A DNA stretch of 64,000 nucleotides from Miltoncostaea oceani (GTDB lineage: Bacteria > Actinomycetota > Thermoleophilia > Miltoncostaeales > Miltoncostaeaceae): the NCBI RefSeq assembly GCF_018141545.1, contig NZ_CP064356.1:2059001-2123000 (forward strand), in the 5' to 3' direction. Below, in pieces: positions 51,398 through 58,946 of this stretch; position 1 is the stretch's first letter; each line of letters begins with the position of its first letter. Made by a program: the position numbers and the translations under genes. The notes beneath the pieces are model-generated. The model was not told the DNA's origin and did not search any database. It was given only the letters and a program-made list of their open reading frames with translations.

Positions 51398-52609
51398 GTG
51401 GTGGACCCCGTCGCGGGGACGCTGGTCGTGGGTGCGGGGCTCGCCGGCAGCGCGGTGGCGATGCACCTCGCCGAGATGGGCGAGGACGGCGTCGTGGTCG
51501 TCGACCCCGACCTCGCGGGCGTCCGCTCCTCGTCCGAGCTGAACGCCGGGGGCGTGCGTGCCACGTGGTGGCGGCCGGTCAACGTCGACCTGTGCGCCGC
51601 GACGATCGCGGAGCTCGCCGGCCACGGCGACGCCGTCGGGTTCCGCGAGCGCGGCTACCTGTGGCTCCACCGGCCCGGCCGGTGGGAGGAGGCCGTCGCC
51701 CACGTCGCGATGCAGAACGACCGGGGCCGCGAGGTGGAGCTGCTGACGCCCGCCGAGGTGCGGCGGCGGTTCCCGTTCATCGACCGCGTCGACGACCTCG
51801 CCGGCGCGACGTTCTCGCCCCACGACGGGCTGGTCGACCCCCACGCCGTCCGCGAGCTCTACCGGGCGCGGGCACGGGCGGCGGGGGCCCGGTTCGCCGA
51901 CCGGTCGATGGTGACGGCGGTCCACGTCCGGGACGGGCGGGTCACCGGCGCCGACGTGACGGAGGTCGACGCCCCCGGGGCGGACGCCGCCCTGCAGGGC
52001 GCCCCGGCGCGGGGCGCCACGACCCGCGTCGCCTGCGCGCGCCTCGTCAACGCCGCCGGTCCGTGGGCGGCACCGCTCGCCGACCTGATGGGCGCCCCCG
52101 TGCCCTGCCGGGCGGTGCCGCGGCAGGTGTGCCTGGTCGGCACCCGCGACGTCGACCTCTCCCCCTACGGGATGATCGTCGACGCCACCGACGTCTACCT
52201 GCACCACGAGGCGGAGGGGTTGTTCCTGGCGGGCTACTCGCCCCCCGGCGACCCCCCGGCGTACCGCTTCGACTACGAGGGCGCCGCGTTCTTCGAGCGC
52301 GAGATCTGGCCGCGCCTCGCCCACCGCGCGAGCGCGTTCGACCGGCTCGAGCACGTCCGCGGCTGGACGGGCCTGTACGAGCTGTCGCCCGACAACTCCG
52401 CCCTGCTCGGCGCCGTCGGCGGCCTGCGGGGGGCGTTCGAGATCCACTCCTTCTCGGGCCGAGGGGTGATGCAGTCGTGGGCCGCGGCGCTCGCCCTGGC
52501 CGAGCTGATGGTCCACGGCGAGCACCGCACCTTCCCGTCCGCCGCCGCCCTGTCGGGGGCGAGATTCGCGGGCAACGGGGAGCGGCAACCGGAGGAGCTG
52601 CACATATGA
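51398..52609 (+). CDS. FAD-dependent oxidoreductase (DAO family)
   Basis: 403 residues from GTG 51398, 4 bases after a GGAAGGAGG site; the next codon is also GTG. The dinucleotide motif TLVVGAGLAGSAVAMHLAE is near the N-terminus and VVVDPD follows at the ribose acid. Later parts (LVNAAGPWAAPLADLMGAPV, WTGLYELSPDNSALLGAVGG, IHSFSGRGVMQSWAAALALA) match the DAO superfamily of sarcosine, glycine or D-amino acid oxidases. It probably oxidises a secondary amine or N-methyl amino acid. The stop codon overlaps the start of the palindromic element by one base. Confidence 0.85.
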   Translation: MVDPVAGTLVVGAGLAGSAVAMHLAEMGEDGVVVVDPDLAGVRSSSELNAGGVRATWWRPVNVDLCAATIAELAGHGDAVGFRERGYLWLHRPGRWEEAVAHVAMQNDRGREVELLTPAEVRRRFPFIDRVDDLAGATFSPHDGLVDPHAVRELYRARARAAGARFADRSMVTAVHVRDGRVTGADVTEVDAPGADAALQGAPARGATTRVACARLVNAAGPWAAPLADLMGAPVPCRAVPRQVCLVGTRDVDLSPYGMIVDATDVYLHHEAEGLFLAGYSPPGDPPAYRFDYEGAAFFEREIWPRLAHRASAFDRLEHVRGWTGLYELSPDNSALLGAVGGLRGAFEIHSFSGRGVMQSWAAALALAELMVHGEHRTFPSAAALSGARFAGNGERQPEELHI

Positions 52610-52768
52610 GCCTGGATCCGGCGGAGATCGTGGATGCGGGGCGCGAAAGCGCCGCGTCAGGCGGGATTCGGCGTCGCACCGGGAGGGTGACCCCTGCGGT
52701 CGCGCCGAATCCCGTATGGCGCGAGCGATCTCGCGCATCCGCGCCGCGAGATACGGCGGATCCAGGCT
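52609..52768. repeat. 160-bp branched palindromic element
   Basis: Nested perfect inverted repeats form a multi-arm structure. Outer stem: AGCCTGGATCCG (52609-52620) with CGGATCCAGGCT (52757-52768), 12 bp. Inside: GGATGCG (52632-52638) with CGCATCC (52734-52740). First arm: GGCGC-GAAA-GCGCC (52640-52653). Central stem: CGGGATTCGGCG (52662-52673) with CGCCGAATCCCG (52703-52714), 12 bp, capped by an ACCG/CGGT hairpin. Last arm: GCGCGAG-CGAT-CTCGCGC (52719-52736). It starts at the stop codon of the FAD gene and ends at the first codons of a broken DUF429 gene. It could be a small structured RNA, a MITE-like insertion or a strong terminator; it has no T run. Confidence 0.7.
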
Positions 52769-53058
52769 GAGGACGCTCGGCATCGACCTGGCGGCGTCGC
52801 CGGAGGGCACCGGCACCTGCGTGATCGAGTGGGAGCCGGGCCGCGGGCGCGCGGTGGCTGCGCCTCGGACGCGGGGGTCGGGCCGCGTGCGCCGGCCGTC
52901 ACGACGTGCTCGACGCCCTCGTCAGCGCCCTCGTCGCGCGGGCCGTCGACCGCGGGGCGACGGCCACCCCGCCCCCGGAGCTCGCGGCCCCGGCCCTCCG
53001 GGAGGGGTGGATCCACGTCCCCGCGGCTGGCTCGCTCGGGGGCCTCGCGACCGCGTGA
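52767..53058 (+). pseudogene. internally deleted and frameshifted DUF429-family gene
   Basis: The first part reads LRTLGIDLAASPEGTGTCVIEW (N-terminus of DUF429, an RNase H-like family of 230-280 residues). The last part, in a frame shifted by two bases, reads RHDVLDALVSALVARAVDRG ... REGWIHVP, the DUF429 C-terminus. Between them only about 90 bp remain, so roughly 150 codons are missing. No start codon is seen before the first part because the palindromic element runs directly into it. It is a remnant, probably damaged by the same event that brought the element. Confidence 0.7.
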
Positions 53059-53108
53059 GAGCAGTCTCACGCCCGGCTCACGGGGGTCTCACGCAGCGCT
53101 CCTAGGTT
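53056..53108 (+). promoter_or_regulatory. promoter of basic-protein gene 1, phased repeats plus -10
   Basis: Three hexamers spaced 11 bp apart, TCTCAC (53065), GCTCAC (53076) and TCTCAC (53087), are followed at 10 bp by TAGGTT (53103-53108), a plausible -10. The palindrome TGAGA-GCAG-TCTCA (53056-53069) overlaps the first. An 11-bp phased direct repeat next to a -10 is the usual target of OmpR/PhoB-type response regulators. The same layout occurs before gene 2. Confidence 0.6.
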
Positions 53109-53145
53109 CCTCCTCGACAGCAACCGACCACTGAGGAGGAACACC

Positions 53146-53301
53146 ATGGCCGCCAAGTTCACCGCGATGATCCCCGCCTCGCGAGGCCATTCCGCCGACT
53201 CGAACAGCAACTCGGACTCGGACGCCCCCAAGCGCCGGCGCCGCCGCAGGCCGAAGCCGCGCCGCCGCATCCGCCGGCGCCGCCGGAACACCAGCTCGTA
53301 G
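53146..53301 (+). CDS. 51-aa arginine-rich basic protein, copy 1
   Basis: Starts at ATG 53146 with GAGGAGGAACACC upstream. The N-terminus MAAKFTAMIPASRGHS is followed by a Ser/Asn/Asp linker (ADSNSNSDSD) and a very basic C-terminus with 16 arginines and 3 lysines in 24 residues (PKRRRRRRPKPRRRIRRRR), ending NTSS. It should bind DNA, RNA or membranes; protamine- or histone-tail-like. No family known to me matches. It is almost identical to the second copy 110 bp downstream and has its own promoter, so it is a real expressed gene rather than an accidental frame. The reverse-strand frame over these bases has no supporting signals. Confidence 0.8.
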   Translation: MAAKFTAMIPASRGHSADSNSNSDSDAPKRRRRRRPKPRRRIRRRRRNTSS

Positions 53302-53310
53302 CTCCGCCGG

Positions 53311-53370
53311 GCGGGGATGAGAGCACTCTCATCCCCGCCTCACGGAGGGCTCACGACCCGTTCCTACATT
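53311..53370 (+). promoter_or_regulatory. promoter of basic-protein gene 2, with palindrome and phased repeats
   Basis: A perfect 13-bp inverted repeat with a 2-bp centre spans 53311-53338 (arms GCGGGGATGAGAG and CTCTCATCCCCGC). It overlaps the first of three 11-bp spaced repeats: TCTCAT (53327), CCTCAC (53338), GCTCAC (53349). TACATT (53365-53370) is the -10, at the same 10-bp distance as in the first copy. The palindrome may also end transcription of gene 1. Confidence 0.6.
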
Positions 53371-53411
53371 GCCCTCCGTCACCCCGACGACCCACGACGA
53401 AGGAGAGCGTC

Positions 53412-53564
53412 ATGGCCGCCAAGTTCACCGCGATGATCCCCGCCTCGCGAGGCTATTCCGCCGACTCGAACAGCAACTCGGACTCGGACGCCCCCAAGCG
53501 CCGGCGCCGCCGCAGGCCGAAGCCGCGCCGCCGCATCCGCCGGCGCCGGAACACCAGCTCCTGA
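53412..53564 (+). CDS. 50-aa arginine-rich basic protein, copy 2
   Basis: Starts at ATG 53412 after GAAGGAGAGCGTC. It differs from copy 1 only by His15 to Tyr, loss of one Arg codon near the end, a synonymous change in the last Ser codon and the stop (TGA for TAG). The nearly identical nucleotide sequence, including synonymous sites, means recent duplication or gene conversion, while flanking sequences have diverged outside the promoter motifs. Function is unknown; the sequence suggests nucleic-acid binding. Confidence 0.8.
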   Translation: MAAKFTAMIPASRGYSADSNSNSDSDAPKRRRRRRPKPRRRIRRRRNTSS

Positions 53565-53588
53565 CCCGACCCGCCCCGACGCGCGACC

Positions 53589-53615
53589 GGAGGCCCCGCC
53601 CACGGCGGGGCCTCC
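53589..53615 (+). terminator. hairpin downstream of basic-protein gene 2
   Basis: GGAGGCCCCGCC pairs perfectly with GGCGGGGCCTCC across the 3-base loop CAC, 24 bp after the stop of gene 2. No T run follows, but the 12-bp stem is strong. It separates the basic-protein genes from the ABC transporter gene, which begins 13 bp later, so it could also attenuate that gene. Confidence 0.7.
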
Positions 53616-53628
53616 TCGTGCTGCCGTG

Positions 53629-55467
53629 ATGCGATTCCGCCTGTGGCTGCGCCGGATGCTGATGCCCGAGGCCTCGGGCCCGCAGCTCGTGGACGCGGCC
53701 CCCCGGGTTCCGGTCCGCACCATCTTCCGGCGCTTCTGGCCGGACGCGCGCCCGTACCGGAAGTGGATCGCGATCGGGATGGTCTTCGCGGTCGTCGTCC
53801 CCGCCATCGAGACCGCCGAGATCTGGCTGTTCAAGCTCGTCGTCGACGAGGTCCTCGTGCCGGGCGACCTCGGTCCCCTCGGCTGGATCGCCCTCGCGTA
53901 CGTCAGCCTCACGCTGATCGGGGCGGTCATCAACTTCGGTGACAGCTACCTGGCCGCGTGGGTCGGGGAGCGCTTCGTGCTGAACCTGCGCACCCGCGTG
54001 TTCGCCCACATCCAGCGGCTCTCGGCGGGCGACGTCGACAAGCGGCGCGTCGGCGACCTGGTCAGCCGGATGAGCGGCGACGTCGCCGCCATCGAGACCG
54101 TCGCCCTCGCCGGCATCGCCGACCTGCTGTCGGCCGTCTTCCGGATCCTCTTCTTCGGCGGCGCCCTCCTCTACCTCGAGTGGAGCCTCGCCACCGTCGC
54201 GCTCGTCATCGCGCCGCTCTTCTGGCTGACGGCGCGCAGCTTCTCGCGCCTCACGAAGAACGCCGCCCGCGAGAAGCGGCGGCGCAGCGGCTCCCTGAGC
54301 GCCGTCACCGAGGAGAGCCTCGCGAACGCGTCGCTCGTGCAGGCGTACAACCGCCAGGACGCCGAGGTCGCGCGGTTCCGCCGCGAGGGCGAGGGGATCA
54401 TGGAGGCCGAGCTGGCCTCGACCCGCATCAAGGCGCTGTTCACGCCCGTCATCGACATGCTCGAGCTGGCGGCCGCGCTGCTCGTGATCGGGCTCGGCAC
54501 CTGGGCGGTCACGGAGGGGCGCCTCACGATCGGCGGCCTGCTGGTGTTCCTCGCCTACCTCACCCAGCTCCTCGGCCCCGTCCGCGACCTCAGCTCCCTC
54601 GCGAACTCGGTGTTCGCCGCGGCCGCCGGCGCCGAGCGGGTCATCGAGCTGCTCGACGAGGAGCCCCGGGTCGCCGACCGCCCCGGCGCCCACGTCCTGA
54701 CGGGGGCCCGGGGCGTCGTCGAGATCGACGACGTCTCCTTCACCTACCCGGGGGCCGACGCGCCGGCCCTGCGGAACGTGTCGTTGAGAGCCGAGCCCGG
54801 CGAGACCGTCGCGCTCGTCGGGCCGAGCGGCGCCGGCAAGTCGACGCTCGCCCGCATGATCCTGCGCCTCCACGACCCCGACGCGGGCGTCGTGCGGCTC
54901 GACGGCCACGACGTGCGCGACGTGACCCTGGCCTCGTTGCGGGACTCCATGGCCGTCCTGATGCAGGAGACGCTGGTGCTGCAGGCCTCGGCGCGGGAGA
55001 ACATCGCCGTCGGGCGGCCGGACGCCACCGACGACGAGATCGCCGCGGCGGCGCGGGCGGCGGGCGCCGACGGGTTCCTGCGCGCGCTGCCCGAGGGCTA
55101 CGACACGATGCTCGACGCCCGCGGGCGCAACCTGTCGGGCGGCCAGCGCCAGCGGGTCGCGATCGCACGGGCCCTGGTGCGCGACGCCCCGCTGCTGATC
55201 CTCGACGAGCCCTCCACCGGGCTCGACGAGCTCACGCGGCGCCGCCTCGTGGAGCCGCTGCGCGAGCTGATGCGCGGCCGCACCTCGATCGTCATCTCCC
55301 ACGACCTGCTGACGGTGCGCGACGCCGACCGGATCGTGGTCCTCGACGCCGGGCGGGTCGCCGAGGAGGGCACCCACAGCGAGCTGCTGGCCCGCGACGG
55401 CCTCTACGCCCGCCTCTTCCACGAGCGCGAGACCGCCGCCGACGCCGCCGGGGCGGTCCCGGCGTGA
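53629..55467 (+). CDS. ABC transporter, fused membrane and ATPase domains (exporter type)
   Basis: 612 residues from ATG 53629 (a GTG directly upstream is possible). Residues 40-340 hold the six-helix exporter membrane domain (WIAIGMVFAVVVPAIETAEI, ETVALAGIADLLSAVFRILF). The ATPase has Walker A GPSGAGKST near residue 400, the signature LSGGQRQRVAIARAL, Walker B LLILDEPSTGLDE and a switch histidine in VISHDLLT. This half-transporter would work as a dimer, exporting a lipid, peptide or drug. It overlaps the kinase-like gene by GTGA, so the two are co-translated. Confidence 0.9.
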   Translation: MRFRLWLRRMLMPEASGPQLVDAAPRVPVRTIFRRFWPDARPYRKWIAIGMVFAVVVPAIETAEIWLFKLVVDEVLVPGDLGPLGWIALAYVSLTLIGAVINFGDSYLAAWVGERFVLNLRTRVFAHIQRLSAGDVDKRRVGDLVSRMSGDVAAIETVALAGIADLLSAVFRILFFGGALLYLEWSLATVALVIAPLFWLTARSFSRLTKNAAREKRRRSGSLSAVTEESLANASLVQAYNRQDAEVARFRREGEGIMEAELASTRIKALFTPVIDMLELAAALLVIGLGTWAVTEGRLTIGGLLVFLAYLTQLLGPVRDLSSLANSVFAAAAGAERVIELLDEEPRVADRPGAHVLTGARGVVEIDDVSFTYPGADAPALRNVSLRAEPGETVALVGPSGAGKSTLARMILRLHDPDAGVVRLDGHDVRDVTLASLRDSMAVLMQETLVLQASARENIAVGRPDATDDEIAAAARAAGADGFLRALPEGYDTMLDARGRNLSGGQRQRVAIARALVRDAPLLILDEPSTGLDELTRRRLVEPLRELMRGRTSIVISHDLLTVRDADRIVVLDAGRVAEEGTHSELLARDGLYARLFHERETAADAAGAVPA

Positions 55468-56357
55468 GCGCCCCCGGCCCGCCGCCCCTCGGCCCCGGCG
55501 CGGAGATCGCCCCCGGGTACCGCGTCATCGCGCACCTCAGCCGGGGGAGGACGCTCGACGTCTACGACGCGTGGAGCGACGTGCGGGCGACCCGCTGCAT
55601 CGCGAAGGCGCTGCGCCCCGACCGGCGCGACGACCGCGCCGCCGCCCGGCGGCTCGTGACGGAGGGGCGCCTCATCCGCCGCCTCGCCCACCCCCACATC
55701 GTCCGCGGCTACGAGGTCGTGACGGAGCCCCGCATCGTGGTGGTGATGGAGACCCTGACCGGGGCGACCCTCGCCCACCTGATCGACGAGGCCGACCCGC
55801 GCCTGCCGGTCACCGACGTCGCCCACCTCGGCCTGCACCTCGCCGCGGCGATCCGCTACCTGCACGGCGCGGGCTGGCTCCACCTCGACCTGAAGCCGTC
55901 CAACGTCGTGGCGGAGGCCGGCCGCGCGAAGCTGATCGACATGAGCCTCGCCCGGCGGCCGGGGCGGTGCCCCGCCGGGGTCGGGACGTGGTGCTACATG
56001 GCGCCGGAGCAGGCCCGCGGCGGGATCGTCGGACCGGCGGCCGACGTCTGGGGGCTCGGGGCGGTCCTCTACGAGGCGACGACCGGGCAGGCGGCGTTCG
56101 ACCCCGACCCGCCCCCGGGCTCCCCGCCGCCGCCGCCGTCGGCCTCGTCGGGCGACGACGACCGCCCCCGGACGTACCCCCAGCTCGACGGACCGCCGGC
56201 GCCGGTGCGCCGGCTGCGGCGCACGCCGCGCCCCCTCGTCGACCTGATCGACGCGTGCCTCGACCCCGACCCGTCGCGGCGCCCGGCCGTCGGGGCGGTC
56301 ATCGGCGCCCTCGAGCCCCTCGCGGGCCTGCCCCCCGCGGAGCGCCGCTTCTCCTGA
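55464..56357 (+). CDS. atypical serine/threonine protein kinase-like protein
   Basis: 297 residues from GTG 55464. It has the eukaryotic-like kinase fold: lysine in RCIAKALRPDR, HLDLKPSN as catalytic loop, APE in CYMAPEQARGG and the late helix ADVWGLGAVLYEATTG. However, the glycine loop is poor (LSRGRTLDVYDAW), the catalytic loop reads HLD rather than HRD, and the DFG motif is IDMS (DMS). The aspartates are kept, so weak activity is possible, or it may be a pseudokinase. There is a Pro-rich stretch before the last helices and no transmembrane anchor. Its coupling to an ABC exporter suggests control of that transporter. Confidence 0.8.
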   Translation: MSAPGPPPLGPGAEIAPGYRVIAHLSRGRTLDVYDAWSDVRATRCIAKALRPDRRDDRAAARRLVTEGRLIRRLAHPHIVRGYEVVTEPRIVVVMETLTGATLAHLIDEADPRLPVTDVAHLGLHLAAAIRYLHGAGWLHLDLKPSNVVAEAGRAKLIDMSLARRPGRCPAGVGTWCYMAPEQARGGIVGPAADVWGLGAVLYEATTGQAAFDPDPPPGSPPPPPSASSGDDDRPRTYPQLDGPPAPVRRLRRTPRPLVDLIDACLDPDPSRRPAVGAVIGALEPLAGLPPAERRFS

Positions 56358-56425
56358 TCCGCCCCCGCCGGCGCCGGGCGTGAGAACATCGCCGGCTCGG
56401 GACGAGCCGACCGGACGGGGCGACG

Positions 56426-57363
56426 GTGCACGAGGGCAGCAAGCGGGCCATCCTCGCCGCGTTCCTGGCCAACCTCGGGATCGCGATCGCCAAGTTCGCC
56501 GGCTTCCTCGTCACGGGGGCGTCGTCGATGCTCGCCGAGTCGATCCACTCGCTGGCCGACACCGCCAACCAGGGGCTCCTGTTCCTCGGCGGCCGCCAGG
56601 CGGCCCGCCCCGCCACCCCCGAGCACCCGTTCGGGTTCGGGCGCGACCGCTACTTCTGGTCGTTCGTCGTCGCCCTCGTGCTGTTCTCCGTCGGCGGGAT
56701 CTTCGCGATGTACGAGGGCGTCGAGAAGATCCGCCACCCCCACGAGATCGACTCCCCGATCGTGGCGTTCGTGATCCTCGGCGTCGCCGTCGTCCTGGAG
56801 TCGTTCTCGCTGCGCACCGCGGCGCGGGAGTCGAACCACGTCCGCGGGGGGCTCGGCTGGGTCGCGTTCGTGCGACGCTCCAAGTCGCCGGAGCTGCCGG
56901 TGGTGCTCCTCGAGGACCTCGGCGCGCTCCTCGGGCTGATGTTCGCCCTCGGCGGCCTGACGCTGGCGGTCACGACCGACGAGCCGCGGTGGGACGGGTC
57001 GGCACCCTCGCCATCGGCGTCCTGCTCGTCACGATCGCCGTGATCCTGGTGATCGAGATGAAGAGCCTGCTGATCGGCGAGTCGGCGACCCCCGAGCTGC
57101 AGCGGCGGATCGCCGCGGAGATCGCCGCGGGCGACGACGTCCGGCGCCTCATCCACATGCGGACCCTGCACCTCGGCCCCGACGAGCTGCTGGTGGCCGC
57201 GAAGATCGAGCTGGGCCCGTCGCTGTCGGCCGCCGGGATCGCGGCGGCGATCAACGCCACCGAGGCGCGCATCCGCGCGGCGGTGCCGATCGCCCGCGTC
57301 ATCTACCTGGAGCCCGACCTCTTCGCCGAGGCCGGGCCCCCCGCACCCCCCGCCGCCGGCTAG
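56426..57363 (+). pseudogene. cation diffusion facilitator transporter, single-base frameshift
   Basis: The first 570 bases from GTG 56426 encode the CDF membrane domain (LAESIHSLADTANQGLLFLG, with the SxxD metal-site helix, and HPFGFGRDRYFW). After TTDEPRWDG the frame is lost at the GGG run 56996-56998; adding one G restores VGTLAIGVLLVTIAVILV and the C-terminal domain (IHMRTLHLGPDELLVAAKIE) to 57363. The repaired protein has 312 residues, the family's normal length. The defect is either a sequencing or assembly error in a G run or a real recent inactivation. Its substrate would be Zn, Fe, Mn or Co ions. Confidence 0.75.
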
Positions 57364-58807
57364 GCCTCGGCGCGGGCCTCCTCGAGCGCCTCCTGCGGCC
57401 GGCGGTCCCGGTCGAGGAACACGAGCGTCGCGATCAGGCCGATGACGGCCATCAGGGCGCCCACCGCGAAGGCGTACTGGAAGCCCTCGGTGAGGGCCCC
57501 GGCACGGCCGACTGCGCGCCGCCCGCGTCCTCGATCAGCGACTCGGTGTGGGTCGTCGCGATCGTGGAGAGGATCGCGATGCCGAGCGCGCCACCCACCT
57601 GCTGCGACGTGTTGATCAGCCCGGACGCGATCCCCGCCTCGTGGGGGCGGACCCCCTGGAGGGCGGCGATCGAGACGGGCACGAACGAGAAGCCGAGGCC
57701 GATGCCGGCGAGCACGAAGCCCGGCACGAGGTCGACGAGGTACCCGCCCTGCACGTCGATCTGGGTGAACCAGAGCAGGCCGAGCGTCAGCAGCGACATG
57801 CCGATCGTGAGGATCGTCTTGACCCCGAAGCGGGTCACGAGCGCCTGCGACGCGGCCGCCGCGAAGATGATCACGACCGCGACGAGCAGGTACGCGAAGC
57901 CCGACTTCAGCGCCGAGTAGCCGAGGACCTGCTGCATGTAGAGCGACAGGAAGAAGAACATCGAGAAGATCGCGGCCCCGAGCAGCAGGCCCACGATGTT
58001 CGCGCCGGTGAGGCTCCTCAGCTTGAAGATGCCGAGCGGCATCAGCGGCGCCGTCGCGCGCAGCTCGATCACGACGAACGCGACGAGCAGGGCCGCGGAG
58101 ACGGCGAACAGGCCGATCGTCTCCGCCGACGCCCATCCCGCGCTGTCGGTGTTGACGAGCGCGTAGACGAGCAGCGCGAGCCCGGCGGTGACCGACACGG
58201 CGCCCGCCACGTCGAAGTTCCGGGTCTCGGCCTCGGCGTGGCTCTCGTCGATGAAGCGCGGCACCAGCGCCAGGACGGCGAGGCCGACGGGAACGTTGAC
58301 GAAGAAGATCCACTCCCAGCCGAGCGTGTCGGTGAGGATGCCGCCGACGAGCACGCCGGCCGCCCCGCCGATGCCGGCGATGGCGCCCCAGATCCCGAGC
58401 GCCTTGTTGCGCTCCGCGCCCTCCTGGAAGGTCGTCACCAGGATCGAGAGGGCCGCCGGGGAGATGACGGCGGCGCCGATGCCCTGCACCGCACGGGCGG
58501 CGATCAGGAACGTGTCGCTCGTGGCGAAGCCGCAGGCGAGCGACGCGACCGAGAAGACCACGAGGCCGACCATGAAGACGCGGCGGCGGCCGAGCAGGTC
58601 GGCCATGCGCCCCCCGAGCAGCAGCAGGCCCCCGAAGGTGAGGGTGTAGGCGCTGACCACCCACTGCAGGTTCTCCTGCGAGAAGTCGAGGGCGGTCTGG
58701 ATCGACGGGAGGGCGACGTTCACGATCGCCACGTCCAGGACCACCAGGAACTGGGTCGCGCACAGGAGGACGAGCGCGATCCACTTGCGGGTGCTCTGCG
58801 AGCCCAT
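57360..58807 (-). pseudogene. MFS (DHA2-type) drug exporter, single-base frameshift
   Basis: Starts at ATG 58807 with GGAAGG upstream. It has the 14-helix exporter organisation: FLVVLDVAIVNVALPSIQTA at the start (motif D1), GGRMADLLGRRRVFM (motif A) and AVQGIGAAVISPAALSILVT (motif C-like). Reading frame is lost after GGAQSAV at the C run 57497-57500; inserting one base there restores ALTEGFQYAFAVGALMAVIG to the stop at 57360, giving 482 residues. As with the CDF gene 500 bp away, the missing base lies in a homopolymer, so an assembly error is likely. Its regulator is the divergent TetR at 58947. Confidence 0.75.
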
Positions 58808-58842
58808 TTCCAGCCTTCCGAGGGGCGTTGCTGGACGTGCGC

Positions 58843-58895
58843 TACGCTGGCGTAGCGGACCTGCGAGGGGCGCTACGATACGCTCGCGTAGCGGA
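58843..58895 (+). promoter_or_regulatory. tandem operator sites for the TetR regulator
   Basis: The 17-mer TACGCTGGCGTAGCGGA (58843-58859) recurs as TACGCTCGCGTAGCGGA (58879-58895), 36 bp later. Each contains the near-palindrome TACGCnnGCGTA. They lie in the 139-bp divergent gap between the MFS exporter and tetR, so binding there would repress both. Confidence 0.75.
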
Positions 58896-58946
58896 GTGCG
58901 CAAGCCCCTCGGAGAGACCGGCGGGCGGCGATCGGAGGGGGTCGGG

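Noticed and set aside
53067-53291. Minus-strand Arg-rich frame over basic-protein gene 1
   Set aside because: It is the reverse of an Arg-rich coding sequence, with no promoter or ribosome-binding site, while the plus-strand copy is duplicated with its own signals.
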